Both the position numbers and the translations under genes were made by a program. Below, piece by piece: positions 10,229 through 19,264 of a stretch of DNA of 24,891 bases. Origin of the DNA: Temnopleurus reevesii (taxonomy: Eukaryota; Echinodermata; Echinoidea; Temnopleuroida; Temnopleuridae). The stretch covers positions 47,582 through 72,472 of the forward strand of contig BQKZ01000295.1 in assembly GCA_036244855.1 (NCBI GenBank), read 5' to 3'. Below the pieces are notes generated by a model that made no database searches, was not told where the DNA came from, and saw nothing but the letters and a program-made list of their open reading frames with translations. Within the stretch, counting starts at the first letter, position 1; the number at the start of each line of letters is the position of its first letter.

Positions 10229-10823
10229 CTGTATCAAATAAATCCAGACATAAGAATAATTAACATAAAGCCGGCCGACGACGTACCGTGATAGCTTTTT
10301 TTGACCAATCATTGGCGCCAGAGCGTTCTCATAATTATAGAGACACATAAACATGTTTGCTCAAATAGGAAGAGTGACCAGTACAAAATTGATTAATTTT
10401 ACGATCCCCAAAAAATCACAGAAGAAACGTTTGGCTAATATTAACTTATGCGTTATTCAATTATAATTTTAACGAGGCAGCCCTCTGCCAAGCGTGTGAG
10501 TTTCTTCGCATAATGGCCATATATTAGATTGAATTTTCGCCAAGTGTACTATAATATTTACATGAATACTGTGACTGGGCCTCGGTGTATGCATAGTTAG
10601 AAAAAATGTGATGAGGCTTCTGCCCTTTTGGTATTACGCTTTTTGATCACATGATAATATATTATACGTACACATATATTTTCTATAGTGTTGTTTATGA
10701 CTTGTGTAGATCCTTACGGGGAAAGAATGTTCAAGTCCTGAGAAACGATATAAATAATCAAATTTCTACAAAAAATATGTAGTATTCATCCGCAATTAAA
10801 CGTTTACAGGAGAGTTATCGTAC

Positions 10824-10981
10824 CAAGACTTTGTTATGTTCCAGGTTCAGACTGCTCTTGCACTGTGGCTTAAGCCATCGTAGTTTGATGTACTTCCACT
10901 TGGCAATGATGATGACGACCACTCCGACGATGAGCGCCACGGCCCCAGCAAGCAGAAGAAACCAGAGATTGAAACTGGAGA
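10824..10981 (-). CDS. Receptor exon 6: transmembrane segment
   Basis: The exon follows a TTTTGTAG acceptor. Its first two bases complete a valine codon with the G from exon 5, and it then encodes SSFNLWFLLLAGAVALIVGV and VVIIIAKWKYIKLRW. The hydrophobic span of about 22-24 residues (from about FNLWFLL to VIIIA) is a membrane anchor, and the K/R-rich stretch just after it fixes the tail as cytosolic. It ends ...HNKVL before donor GTACGA in phase 0, matching exon 7. The juxtamembrane sequence KLRWLKPQ lies where Box 1 would be expected, but it lacks the usual proline-x-proline form, so JAK binding is not demonstrated. Confidence 0.88.
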
Positions 10982-10989
10982 CTACAAAA

Positions 10990-11670
10990 TGGAAATAAAG
11001 ATGATAAAAATGATGGATCGTCCATATTTACAAAAAAATAACCGATGAAAAAAAAACTGGAAACCAAATAATAATGTTGGTCCAAACCATGCTCAATTTT
11101 TTTTCTTCACAGAATTAACACGCACTTCGATAGGATTCCCTTTGAGTTGGTGCTATGTGGGGATTGCTTTGTCTTCATACAACTATGCATTTCGACTAAT
11201 ATACACTTTGAATAACATCACTCTGTGAAAACGCGGACGAAATGATGATAAAAATGATATTAATGATTGATCGTCCATATTTTCAAGAAACGATGGTGGC
11301 CAAAGAATAACGTTGCACGAAACCATTAACAATCTCATTGAAACGTGTTCTTTCATAGAATTACCACGCATTTCGAGAGGAGGCCAATTGACTTGTAGCT
11401 ATGTCGAGATTTCCTTGTCTTCATGCAACTTTAACCTTTGGCTACGATCACTGCTTGAAAACATGGACGAAGTAATGATAAAATGATGATATTAATGATA
11501 AATCATCCGTGTTTTCACGGAACGATGGTAACCAAAGAATACTGTTGCATGAAACCATTTATAATTTCATTGAAATGTGTTCTTTCATAGCATTAAAACG
11601 AATTTTGATAGGATGCCTTTTGAATTATTGCCTTGTCGGGATTTCTTTTGTTCAACTGCAACATGTTATT
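10990..11670. repeat. Three tandem copies of a ~240-bp intronic repeat (family Z)
   Basis: Three consecutive copies share, in order: ATGATAAAAATGAT; GATCGTCCATATTT (or AATCATCCGTGTTT); an AACGATGG..CCAAA block; GTTG.A.GAAACCAT; TTCTTTCATAGAATTA; and ..GC.ATGTCG.GATTTC. Equivalent points are at about 11015, 11269 and 11503, so spacing is about 235-255 bp. All lie in the intron upstream of the TM exon. Further copies occur near 12.39 and 19.27 kb, also in introns of this gene. The type is unknown. Confidence 0.75.
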
Positions 11671-11900
11671 CCTACTAATTTTCTCTTATAGTTCTCGGTC
11701 TATGTATCTATATACTTTGTTCTTGTACTTTGCTTCATATAAATTGAAATTCAATATCCGTATGTTGAATAGAAGCTATATAAATACATCAAGGTTTCCA
11801 TAGAAATAAACACATAGAAATAAAATATCTTTTTTCGGGGGAAAACCCAAAGCATATTTCCTAACTTCCGTTGACATACTAAAATGCTTGCTAAACATAC

Positions 11901-12182
11901 CGTTTTCCTCTGAATACATTGAAGATGTGATTCCGGGGTGAACGCTTTCGGAGTCCTTCCTAAGCAGTGGCGTCACCTCAACTCTCGTCACGTGACCATT
12001 TACACCGACCAATGTCTTCTCCGCTTCCATCACGTGATGCTCTCTACCCCTTTCATCAGTCCATGCGATGGAGTATCCCATGATGCATTCTGGGAAGTGG
12101 ATTGGAGCTTCCCAGCGGATGATAGTCTTGTTATCCTCACCCGGATTGAGAGCGACTGACCTGGGTTGCGATCCACGCTCGT
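11901..12182 (-). CDS. Receptor exon 5: membrane-proximal FnIII-like domain
   Basis: The acceptor TTTCTATCAG is followed by AC, completing an aspartate codon with exon 4. It encodes ERGSQPRSVALNPGEDNKTI, then IRWEAPIHFPECIMGYSIAW and on to SSMYSEEN, ending one base into a codon before donor GTATGT. FnIII hallmarks are the PRSVAL start, the strand-B tryptophan in IIRWEAP and GYSIAWTD for strand C. The usual Y.V.V.A strand F is replaced by HVTRVEVTPLL, so the C-terminal half is divergent. Unlike the two domains before it, the whole module is in one 282-nt exon, phase 1 to 1, so it could be skipped without a frameshift. NKT is a glycosylation sequon. Confidence 0.87.
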
Positions 12183-12384
12183 CTGATAGAAATACAAGAT
12201 ACAATATAGTTTAGTGGTTCTTGCAAAACCAAATAAGAGAACTACACAAAAATGGCTTTAAGAGGTGTAATAAACGGGACAGCCCTTCCAGGATCCGCTA
12301 ATGAAAAGAAATGGAAACAGAGTCGCTCGTTGAACAGCGCCCTAAAATGACATGAAATATACATTTCTGCACAATTAAAGGAAT

Positions 12385-12547
12385 ATAATTGTCCATGAAG
12401 TGATGGTATAGCGAAAGATTAGAGCCGCATGAAACCATTATGAAATTCACTTTGAATGTAACATGATATTCTATTATCACGCATTTCAAAAGGACACTAT
12501 TTCAATAATCCCGACATAGCATCAATTCAGGAGTGATGCTATGTCAG
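12385..12547. repeat. Diverged family Z copy ending in a 12-bp hairpin
   Basis: The GCATGAAACCATTATGAAATTC and TATTATCACGCATTTCAAA blocks match the tandem intronic copies at 11.0-11.67 kb. The copy ends in a perfect 12-bp stem, GACATAGCATCA (12513-12524) and TGATGCTATGTC (12534-12545), with a 9-base loop. It lies in the intron between exons 4 and 5. Confidence 0.55.
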
Positions 12548-12636
12548 AATAAATCTGCCTTCAAGCAAATCTATCCATTGGCTGCTGTCGCGTTCGTAAA
12601 AACACGGAGGATATATCAAAACGATTGTATACTAAC

Positions 12637-12865
12637 CTACAATATGTCTCTTCAACTGCAGAGGGATACTGTTCCGCGTCCCGACGGCTGAGTTATTAGC
12701 AAACACCACTATCTCATAATCTTTCCATCGACTGAGACCTTTCAGAGACACCATAGTTGAGGATGTGTTGGCGATGCTGCTACGTTCAACCTCCCGTGTC
12801 TCCCACACGATTGCTTGCACCTCGTAAAATAGCAGCCTCCCATTCCAGTACTCTTGCTCGACAGC
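12637..12865 (-). CDS. Receptor exon 4: second half of FnIII domain B
   Basis: The acceptor ATCATCCCAAAG (pyrimidine-poor, so weak) leads in phase 0 to AVEQEYWNGRLLFYEVQAIV and ends ...LQLKRHIV plus one base before donor GTTAGT. Joined to exon 3 it gives WEAVEQEYWNGRLLFYEV, the classic FnIII B-to-C strand passage, followed by WKDYEIVVFANNSAVGTRNS, the strand F/G signature Y.I.V.A.N..G...S. The position where class I cytokine receptors carry WSXWS holds no such motif. Sequons NTS and NNS are present. A SINE sits about 50 bp upstream of the acceptor in opposite orientation. Confidence 0.88.
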
Positions 12866-12911
12866 CTTTGGGATGATAATGATCACAACATATAAATGTT
12901 ACACCTACACA

Positions 12912-13160
12912 TAATTTATGTGGCTCAGTGGTAGAGCGTCTGCCCCATGAACGGAAGGTCGTGGGTTCGATCCACGGCCGAGTCATATCAAAAGACTTTT
13001 TAGAAATGGCACCATCTCTCTTCTTGCCAGTCGCTCGGTATTCAAGAATGGAGAAGGGTAATAATAATGTTATGTTATGCAGAGCCTATGCACTGGAAGA
13101 ACAGCTAACGGTTGAAAGTGGTTACCCTGGGTAAGAGACGTAAGTATTATTATTATTATC
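12912..13160 (+). mobile_element. tRNA-derived SINE
   Basis: There is an A-box-like TGGCTCAGTGG at 12921 and a B box GGTTCGATCC at 12964, correctly spaced for an internal polymerase III promoter. The region folds in part like a tRNA: D stem GCTC/GAGC, T stem CGTGG/CCACG. The acceptor stem does not pair and the anticodon loop lacks T at position 33, so it is not a working tRNA. A non-tRNA body follows, ending in a (TTA)n tail at about 13143-13160, typical of LINE-mobilised SINEs. It lies antisense in the long intron of the receptor gene. Confidence 0.75.
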
Positions 13161-13206
13161 ATTTATTTATCATATATTACGAAAAGAGTTCAGGACAGAG
13201 ATTATT

Positions 13207-13545
13207 TTCTGACGTTCGGCGTACGCTCCTTGAGCTGAGCATATGAAGGCTAAAAACGCAAAGGTGTGTGTCGACCTTCAGACATCCTACTTTCTAATTA
13301 AACGCATGATGCAACCATGCATTACACACATTAATATAAAATGATGATATATAGTGTCCCATGCATTACATCAAGCAATCAAAAATATATCGAATTTGGT
13401 ACGTTTGTTGTAATCTCTCGCATGAGGCTAAATCTATAGATGCGAGGACTGGGCGGCTGTTACGTAATAGTCGTCACGCTGTCAGACAGCATATCGTCAT
13501 CTAACGACTAGACTAGTTGTGTTTGTTATAAACCCTAAATCCCAT
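13207..13545. repeat. Duplicated block, copy 1 (left of gap)
   Basis: It shares long blocks, in the same order and orientation, with 14326-14785: GACGTTCGGC.TACGCTCCTT, GGCTAAAAA.GCAAAGGTGT, TTCTAATTAAACGCATGATG, TGCATTACACACATTAATAT and TACGTAATAGTC, then GACTAGACT. The copies differ by several indels, so this is an old duplication or two copies of one transposon. It carries the GCAAAGGTGTG end signature seen in the MITE at 6.87 kb. Confidence 0.8.
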
Positions 13546-13574
13546 TGGGATATTTCAATCTCCTTGGTCCATTT

Positions 13575-13700
13575 GGGGGGGGGGGCTTATTTNNNNNNNN
13601 NNNNNNNNNNNNNNNNNNNNNNNNNNNNNNNNNNNNNNNNNNNNNNNNNNNNNNNNNNNNNNNNNNNNNNNNNNNNNNNNNNNNNNGGGGGGGGGGGGGG
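13575..13700. other. Assembly gap (94 N) flanked by poly-G
   Basis: N run at 13593-13686, with G runs at 13575-13585 and 13687-13700. The gap lies within intron sequence (between exons 3 and 4). Homopolymer G probably stopped sequencing or assembly. The frames crossing it are meaningless. Confidence 0.97.
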
Positions 13701-13779
13701 TGGTCAAGTTAATTAGCTGACATTGCGAGAGAGTTGAGTGAACAAGAGATGCAATCCATGCGTGCACCTAGGATTTTGA

Positions 13780-14035
13780 TACCCGAGGGCTGAGCACACA
13801 TTGGGCGCCCCCTCCCGACTGAGCTGACAAGCTAAATAAGATTTAATCTGGCGCTCCCCATTTGGCACCCTCGGGGGGGGGGGGGGGGGCTTCACCTCAA
13901 AGTTGGCGCCCCATTTAGCAATTTCGCACCCCTTCAAAGCAATTTTAAGGCCTGTTTGCCATCAAATTTTGGCGCCCCCTAGCTCTGACCCCCGGGGCTA
14001 GCACCTCAAACCGCGACCCCCCCCCCCACGGTGCG
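13780..14035. repeat. Irregular GGCGCCCC repeats with G and C homopolymers
   Basis: TGGCGC(C/T)CC-type motifs recur at about 30-70-bp spacing (GGGCGCCCCC, TGGCGCTCCC, TTGGCGCCCCATTT, TTGGCGCCCCC) among G and C runs over 8 bases long. Composition is unlike the surrounding AT-rich intron. It is probably a decayed tandem array and a cause of the neighbouring gap. Confidence 0.5.
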
Positions 14036-14325
14036 CGGATGCAATCGAGGGTTAGAGTGTGGGAGGGAAAGTGCCTTATCACGGAGGAAGCTTTTTCCTG
14101 GTTGTCAACTTTCAATTTTAAGCAAAATATGAAGGCATTTTTCTATGCACTAAAATTTTATTTGCCACCCCAAGGGGGACTTTCACCCCGTCCAATCCCT
14201 ATGGTTCTGCCGCTGCAGATATGCCGTGATACGTTTCTACGACTCACACATTTGCATTTTTGGCCTGCTCCTACCCAGCGTTGTTGACAATAAAAAAACG
14301 CAACGGCGCAAATCATTTGGTGGAC

Positions 14326-14785
14326 TGACGTTCGGCATACGCTCCTTGAGTGCAATCCAAACGACAATCCATATTTTGATCTGCGTACAGTGTGCGCTCG
14401 GGGAGCGTGTTTTATTGTGAAAAAAAAAGGGCAGATGCAGGCTAAAAATGCAAAGGTGTGAGTCGGCCTTATGATGTCCTATTTTCTAATTAAACGCATG
14501 ATGCAACCATGCATTACACACATTAATATAAAATGTTGTTGTAAAGCGACCTCACCTCTCTCTTACTTGATGCAATTAATCTTTTCACCGGTGTAGGACA
14601 AATATTACACCGGTGCAGGAACATATATCGAATTTAGTAAGTTTGTTATGTAATCTCTCGAATTAGGTTAAATCTAATTTATTAGATGCGAGAACTAGGC
14701 TGCTGTTACGTAATAGTCAACAAGCTGTCAGACAACATATCGTCACCTAAGGACTAGACTTGTTGTATATGTTTTAAAAGAAGAT
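14326..14785. repeat. Duplicated block, copy 2 (right of gap)
   Basis: This is the counterpart of 13207-13545, in the same orientation, about 1.1 kb away. It has extra sequence after TACGCTCCTTGAG and after TTAATATAAAATG. The second insertion contains a short inverted pair, TTTTCACCGGTGTAGGACAA against ATTACACCGGTG. Confidence 0.78.
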
Positions 14786-16006
14786 GTCCATGTTTATAAA
14801 TTATGTGTATGTTCATGAAGAGCGAGTAAAAGGAAGAATATTGGAAAATCGGATGCTTTATGATGTTGCAGCTTCTGTAGAAAATTCTCAGACATGTTGC
14901 CAATTTGATGATGTGATGGGTGCACTACTAATCAGAATTTATGGTGTAAATTTCATCATTTCTACAGAATGATACAAAGTTTCTACAAACATGCGAATAT
15001 CAGTATCAAAATATACTAAAGTTAAAATTTCGAGAAAATTATATTTTTTTAGGAAAAATGTAATATTTTATAACATTGATATGAATACAATAAATAGTAA
15101 TTTGTGCATCTATGACGTTATCAGTTGCCAATTTGTCTAAATATTTAAACATTCATAACTTTCTTATCAGTTGTCCGATTTTACTCAACCTTTTTTTCTG
15201 TTCATCTGGTTTCCTGCTGATGCTGAAAAAAAAAATTGTTTGGGGAATATAGTCATCTACACCCTCTAAATAGCAACACGGAACGTAGTAAAACTTTTCA
15301 AAATTGAAGAACTGATCGAGTATAAACAACAACTAACAATATACTCATCATAACATTGAAAAGGGATTTTCCCCCTTTCTCTCCAGCAAAATATTATTCA
15401 GCATCTTAACGATCTCCCACGCATCTATCATTCTTTTTATTTTAGCCGGATGAAAGTATAACACAGGGGCTTTTAAAGTCCAAGTACAGTTTTGGTAAAA
15501 GCGAATATCTCTATCACCAGATTTTGTCTTCAAATCTATATGAAATGAAATATAGTATCTTAAACATATTGCACAAAAGATTGTGCGAAGAATGAACGAC
15601 TTTGGGAAAAGCTATGACCTAAATCGTGCAAATTTTTTTTTAGTGTGGTCCTGCACCACACTATTTCAATATTTTCTTTCTTGATGAAGGACAACTTCCC
15701 ATGCTCAGCAGTGGATGACAATTTCAGAATTTAATTGTTGTGTATATCTCTATATCATTCTATTGTCAAATCTCGGAAATAACATTGTATATGCTCGATA
15801 ACGAGCACAATAATGCTATAACCAAGAGAGAGCGCTAAATATGATTTAACGGTCAAATTCAAATTTTCAAAAGAATCAGTTCGTAAAAAATATGCTATGG
15901 TCTCAAAATGTGTATAAGAATTACATATCATGATAGACATCCCCAAAATTCACATTTCTTCATCTTTACCAAAACTATACTTGGGCTTTAAAGACTTGGT
16001 CGGGGA
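14786..16006. other. Intron DNA with family Y fragments, no exon seen
   Basis: The block CATTCATAACTTTCTTATC...GTCCGATTTTACTCAA...TCTGTTC at about 15152-15205 matches the right arm of the foldback element at 16.5 kb. The stretch at 15430-15505 is an inverted match to 15966-16000 (TTTACCAAAACT.TACTTGG). A small 9-bp hairpin TAGTGTGGT/ACCACACTA lies at 15641-15663. No splice-bounded coding segment was found. Confidence 0.45.
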
Positions 16007-16600
16007 CAGGAAAATCGTCTTGTGTTGATTGAAAGCAGAAAAATCAGACGAACAGATGAAAAAAGTTTGAAGGAATCGCAAAACAAATAAGAAAGTTATG
16101 AGTATTTCAATGATATATAACCCAAAAGTTGTAATCAGTCAAATTGGCAACGTTGGGTCATGTGATTATGACTGTATATCATGCACTTCTCTGCAAGTAG
16201 TTTATTATTCTTATTGTTTCAAAACCCTCATCTTTTCAACCAGGAAACGCCAAAAAGGTTGTTGTTTTTTCGTCGATATATACATGGGTACAGATACATT
16301 TATTGATTCAACGCTCTGAATATTTTCAAAAAATAAGCGTGACGGATTAAAACGGATTTTTTAAAAACAATAAGTTTTCAAAAGATTACGGACAGGAAGT
16401 GCATGATCACGTCATAGCAAGTGACCAAAAATCACGTATAACGTCCTACTGCGTACAGTAATTAATGAATTATCACTGTTCAGTCATATCATTGAAATAT
16501 TCATAACTTTCTTATTTCTTGTCGGATTTACTTCAGTCTTCTTTTTTATCTGTTCGTATGGTTTTTCTGCTTTTAATCAAAGCAAGAGTTTTCTAGCTCA
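16007..16600. mobile_element. Family Y foldback element, arms of about 100 bp
   Basis: The left arm (about 16007-16117) contains GATTGAAAGCAGAAAAATCA, ACGAACAGATGAAAAAAG and AATAAGAAAGTTATGAGTAT. The right arm read inward contains GATTAAAAGCAGAAAAACCA, ACGAACAGATAAAAAAG and AATAAGAAAGTTATGAATAT. The non-paired interior is about 370 bp and noncoding. The right arm ends within about 40 bp of the donor side of exon 3. Confidence 0.68.
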
Positions 16601-16635
16601 GACCAATTCTTTAATTCGTAAATTCCAATATTCAC

Positions 16636-16727
16636 CTCCCATTTCATCACCACGTCTCTGACATCAGGTTCCGCGCAGTTGAAATGACTATCAAGTAGTT
16701 GGAGATCACGTGGTCCGACCGTCGGAG
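16636..16727 (-). CDS. Receptor exon 3: first half of FnIII domain B
   Basis: This is a 92-nt exon. The acceptor CTCTTGTTCAG is followed by CT, which completes a proline codon with the C of exon 2. It then encodes PTVGPRDLQLLDSHFNCAEP and DVRDVVMKWE, ending in phase 0 before donor GTGAAT. The P-x-x-P-x-DL start and the VVMKWE strand B with tryptophan are typical of an FnIII N-terminal half. It only makes a full domain when joined to exon 4. One unpaired cysteine (NCAE) is present. The exon sits between two large foldback elements and, with start phase 1 and end phase 0, cannot be skipped alone without a frameshift. Confidence 0.84.
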
Positions 16728-16770
16728 CTGAACAAGAGAATAGAAAGAAACAAAACGGAAGCATTACATA

Positions 16771-17330
16771 AAAGGGGAACTTCACCCAGACATTGATGTG
16801 CTCTCAGTGGATGGAGAAAAATACAATGATTATACTGTGAAAAATTGACATTTTAAACTTTGAAAATTCGACAATCCATTTTTATTTCCACCCCTCGTGG
16901 GCTCCTTCAATTGGCAACATGCATGCCCAAAATTGCTGCCAATATGGAGAATTTTCCTATCACTTTCTTCACAAAATTTTACATTTCGCTCATTACAAAG
17001 AAAAGTAGACAATGAATCAACAAGATTCATCCAAAAAGGAATGCAGAATCCATATGTGAATATTATACTTGAAGCGAAAAATAAAATTTTGTCAATTAAT
17101 GTAGAAAAAAAGAAAACGTGAAATTCAGTGTACAAAATGAATCGAGAGTAGTTCTCTATATGGGCAGCTATTTTGTGTTCGTACGTTGCCAAATTAAGGA
17201 GCTTATGAGGGGTTTGAAAACTTATATCTTTTGACTGGATTGTCGGATTTTGCTCAAATTTTCACCTTCTGATAATTATATTTTCTCCATCCACTGAGAG
17301 CAAATCAATGGCTGGGGGAAGTTCCCCTTT
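16771..17330. mobile_element. Family X foldback element with AAAGGGGAAC ends
   Basis: It starts AAAGGGGAACTTCACCCAG and ends CTGGGGGAAGTTCCCCTTT, an inverted match. Pairing continues with TGCTCTCAGTGGATGGAGAA on one side against TTCTCCATCCACTGAGAGCA on the other, then more weakly inward (GACAATCC). The interior carries the family X block (TGTACAAAATGAATCGAGAG, GCAGCTATTTTGTG, GTTGCC). It is 560 bp with no convincing coding sequence. It lies 43 bp upstream of exon 3 in the gene direction. Confidence 0.75.
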
Positions 17331-18105
17331 AACAATATACATGACACAAAGGAAGCAACTACAAAACATCTGATTGAACAATAATCGTCTTATTTGTATT
17401 CAACTGCTAAAGATATTAATGCTCAGACACAGGAAAGGAGATTCTGAGATGATATGTTGTTGCAAACATGTATGATAGATCGACCATAATTATTCAGACT
17501 TTATACAAGCAGATTCTGCTTTTGTATTTTTTTTTTCAAAAGGGATGTATGCATTCTACAAATCACGATCTAAACCTTCGAAGCTGCTTGTTACAATACA
17601 ATGTCCGCGGTGCTTTCAAAGGACGTAGGAATCTATATTACACGAGTATCAAATAATCTGTCAATATGAGACACATTCATGATTCTCTTGTATTTCATTT
17701 TTTTTTATATCAATGACACGATATAAACATTAATGACAAAACATTACATTAGAAAATATTAAATTGAATACAAATCATTACAAAAAGTATGATTTGCTGA
17801 ATGGCCGATGGTGTATGGAATTGAAATATTGCTTTTTCACAAGTATATTATATTTTTTTTTAATAATAAAAAACAAGTAAATTGAATAATGAAATAAATA
17901 ATTAGTGTATAATGATAATAATGATAAACATTATAAATTCTGCAATGTAAAAATGTTTTTTTTAATCTGGATAATTTTCATATGATGGCAAATTTCTTAC
18001 AACAAAAAACAAAACAATGCATATCATTTAAAATATAGAAAACATATATATATATAAAATATAGAAAACATATACATATATAAAATGAGAACGAAATGGA
18101 TATTT
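17331..18105. other. AT-rich intron DNA, no exon seen
   Basis: This is AT-rich sequence with poly-T and poly-A runs and a short tandem repeat of about 26 bp at about 18030-18083 (AAAATATAGAAAACATAT units). No coding segment or structured element is recognised. Confidence 0.5.
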
Positions 18106-18360
18106 GTCGAGCACAGGTGGAAATGAAAACCTAAGCTACATTTCTTGAAAAGGAACAAAATGTGAAATTTTGTGTACAAAGTGAATGGAGAGTTCTCAAT
18201 GTTGGCAGCTATTTTGTGACTGTATGTTGCCAAGTTTAAGAGCCTATGAGGGTTGGAAAAAAAATCATAAATTTTGAACGGATCGTCCGCTTATGCGCTA
18301 ATTTTTACAGTTTTGTTATTTTTTCTCTATTCACTGACATCACATCTGGGGGAAGTATCT
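18106..18360 (+). repeat. Family X partial copy
   Basis: It contains GTGAAATTTTGTGTACAAAG, TGAATGGAGAGTTCTCAATG and TTGGCAGCTATTTTGTG, then AACGGATCGTCCG and TCTGGGGGAAGT at the right end. The blocks match 23470-23700 almost word for word and the interior of 16771-17330 more loosely. The left terminal repeat is not evident, so this is a truncated or diverged copy. Confidence 0.65.
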
Positions 18361-18593
18361 GAAATCAAAGAATATAATTTGTATATACCTTAAGTAAATG
18401 AAATTAACCCAAAATAACTTTATCCTACATGATATGGATTAATAGTATAAACGAAGTTAGAAGTAAAAAGATGTCTCGTTTACAGTCGACGCACGGAGCA
18501 TAATGCCATGTTAGGCTCCGTGCATGGCTTCTTAAATGCGTGCGCGTTCTTTGTGTGCACACATATAGACGTATAATGCAAACTTGAACTCAC

Positions 18594-18747
18594 GTTTTTC
18601 CCTCGTTCGTATCACCTGCACGGCCGTGTCTGGACCCCAGACTACAGGCGGATAGACTGCAGATCTTACGCTGATGATGTAACGAGTCGCTGGTAGAAGG
18701 TCGTATATCCTCTGAAGTCCGGCAAGATCGTTCTTCACTTGATAAGA
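18594..18747 (-). CDS. Receptor exon 2: second half of FnIII domain A
   Basis: The acceptor TTCTTTTGCAG leads in phase 0 to SYQVKNDLAGLQRIYDLLPA and TRYIISVRSAVYPPVVWGPD, ending TREK plus one base before a strong GTGAGT donor. The L.PATRYIISVRS passage is the strand E/F signature of FnIII. WGPDTAVQVIRT gives strand G, and the TREKP exit joins the next domain. WGPDT lies near where WSXWS would be in a cytokine receptor, but it is not that motif. A decayed second copy of this exon lies upstream in the intron at about 19.1 kb. Confidence 0.88.
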
Positions 18748-18814
18748 CTGCAAAAGAAGATACAAATACAGATAATGCAATTATTATTGTTCAATCATTT
18801 TGTATCCATTCATT

Positions 18815-18866
18815 TGGGTTTGTATGTAATGACGATAGCAAGAGGGTAATGTTGCACGAAACTTGT
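18815..18866. repeat. Short family Z fragment
   Basis: The GACGATAGCAAGAGGGTAAT and GTTGCACGAAACTTG segments resemble the family Z core seen at 11.0-11.67 and 19.29 kb. It lies just upstream of exon 2 in the gene direction, at the same relative place as the Z copy beside the broken exon copy. Confidence 0.45.
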
Positions 18867-18904
18867 TGTTTATCAACAAGCGGATAGACAGATATAGACA
18901 ACAT

Positions 18905-19083
18905 GGGCCAATTGCACGAAATGGTCTAAGCTATCCTGTTTCTGCTAAGGTGTCTTCAACTCTTGTGACAACCTCCTAACATAGACGCAAACATTGAATC
19001 GTCTATGCTAAGAGGATGGTATACGAAGTTAATACGTCTCAGAACGAAGAAGATAACTAAGACCATTTCGTGTGATTGACCCC
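18905..19083. mobile_element. MITE, GGGCCAATTGCACG family, copy 1
   Basis: The left end is GGGCCAATTGCACGAAATGG followed by TCTAAGCTATCCT. The right end read inward is GGGGTCAATCACACGAAATG then GTCTTAGTTATCTTCTTCG. The arms pair for about 50 bp. A related element is at 23252-23436. This copy is inserted in the decayed duplicate of receptor exon 2, with exon-like sequence on both sides. No clear target duplication is seen. Confidence 0.75.
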
Positions 19084-19174
19084 TGATCTAGCTACCACTG
19101 ATGACATAACGAGTCGCTGGTAGAAGGTCGTATATCTTATGAAGCCCAGCAAGATCGTTCTTTATCTGATACGA
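19084..19174 (-). pseudogene. Broken second copy of receptor exon 2
   Basis: On the minus strand, a good acceptor (CTCTTTCTGCAG) precedes SYQIKNDLAGLHKIYDLLPA and TRYVIS, almost identical to exon 2. After that the frame reads GS and meets a TAG. The alignment to exon 2 continues weakly to GATCT and then stops at the MITE. Beyond the MITE, at about 18878-18890, GCGGATAGAC matches the next part of exon 2, suggesting the copy was split by that insertion. A GTAGCT at 19095 could act as a poor donor giving a 79-nt exon in phases 0 to 1, the same phases as exon 2, but the FnIII fold would be incomplete. Confidence 0.8.
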
Positions 19175-19264
19175 CTGCAGAAAGAGATGTACAGAGTTCG
19201 TGATTTACATATAAATTGATTCAAATTCAGACAATGATGCAATAAGTGGTTGTTACATAATTTC

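Noticed and set aside
9607..10291. Plus-strand frames of 65 to 159 residues
   Set aside because: Antisense shadows of the receptor's GC-richer last exon.
12912..12990. Functional tRNA gene with CAT anticodon
   Set aside because: The D and T stems form, but the acceptor stem does not pair, position 33 is not T, and a SINE body with a triplet tail follows.
15348..15533. Possible extra receptor exon on the minus strand
   Set aside because: The sequence pairs with the family Y region at 15966-16000 and resembles no FnIII; it would also disrupt the phase match of exons 3 and 4.
18594..18747. WSXWS motif in FnIII domain A (WGPDT)
   Set aside because: Only the tryptophan fits; not enough to claim the cytokine-receptor signature.
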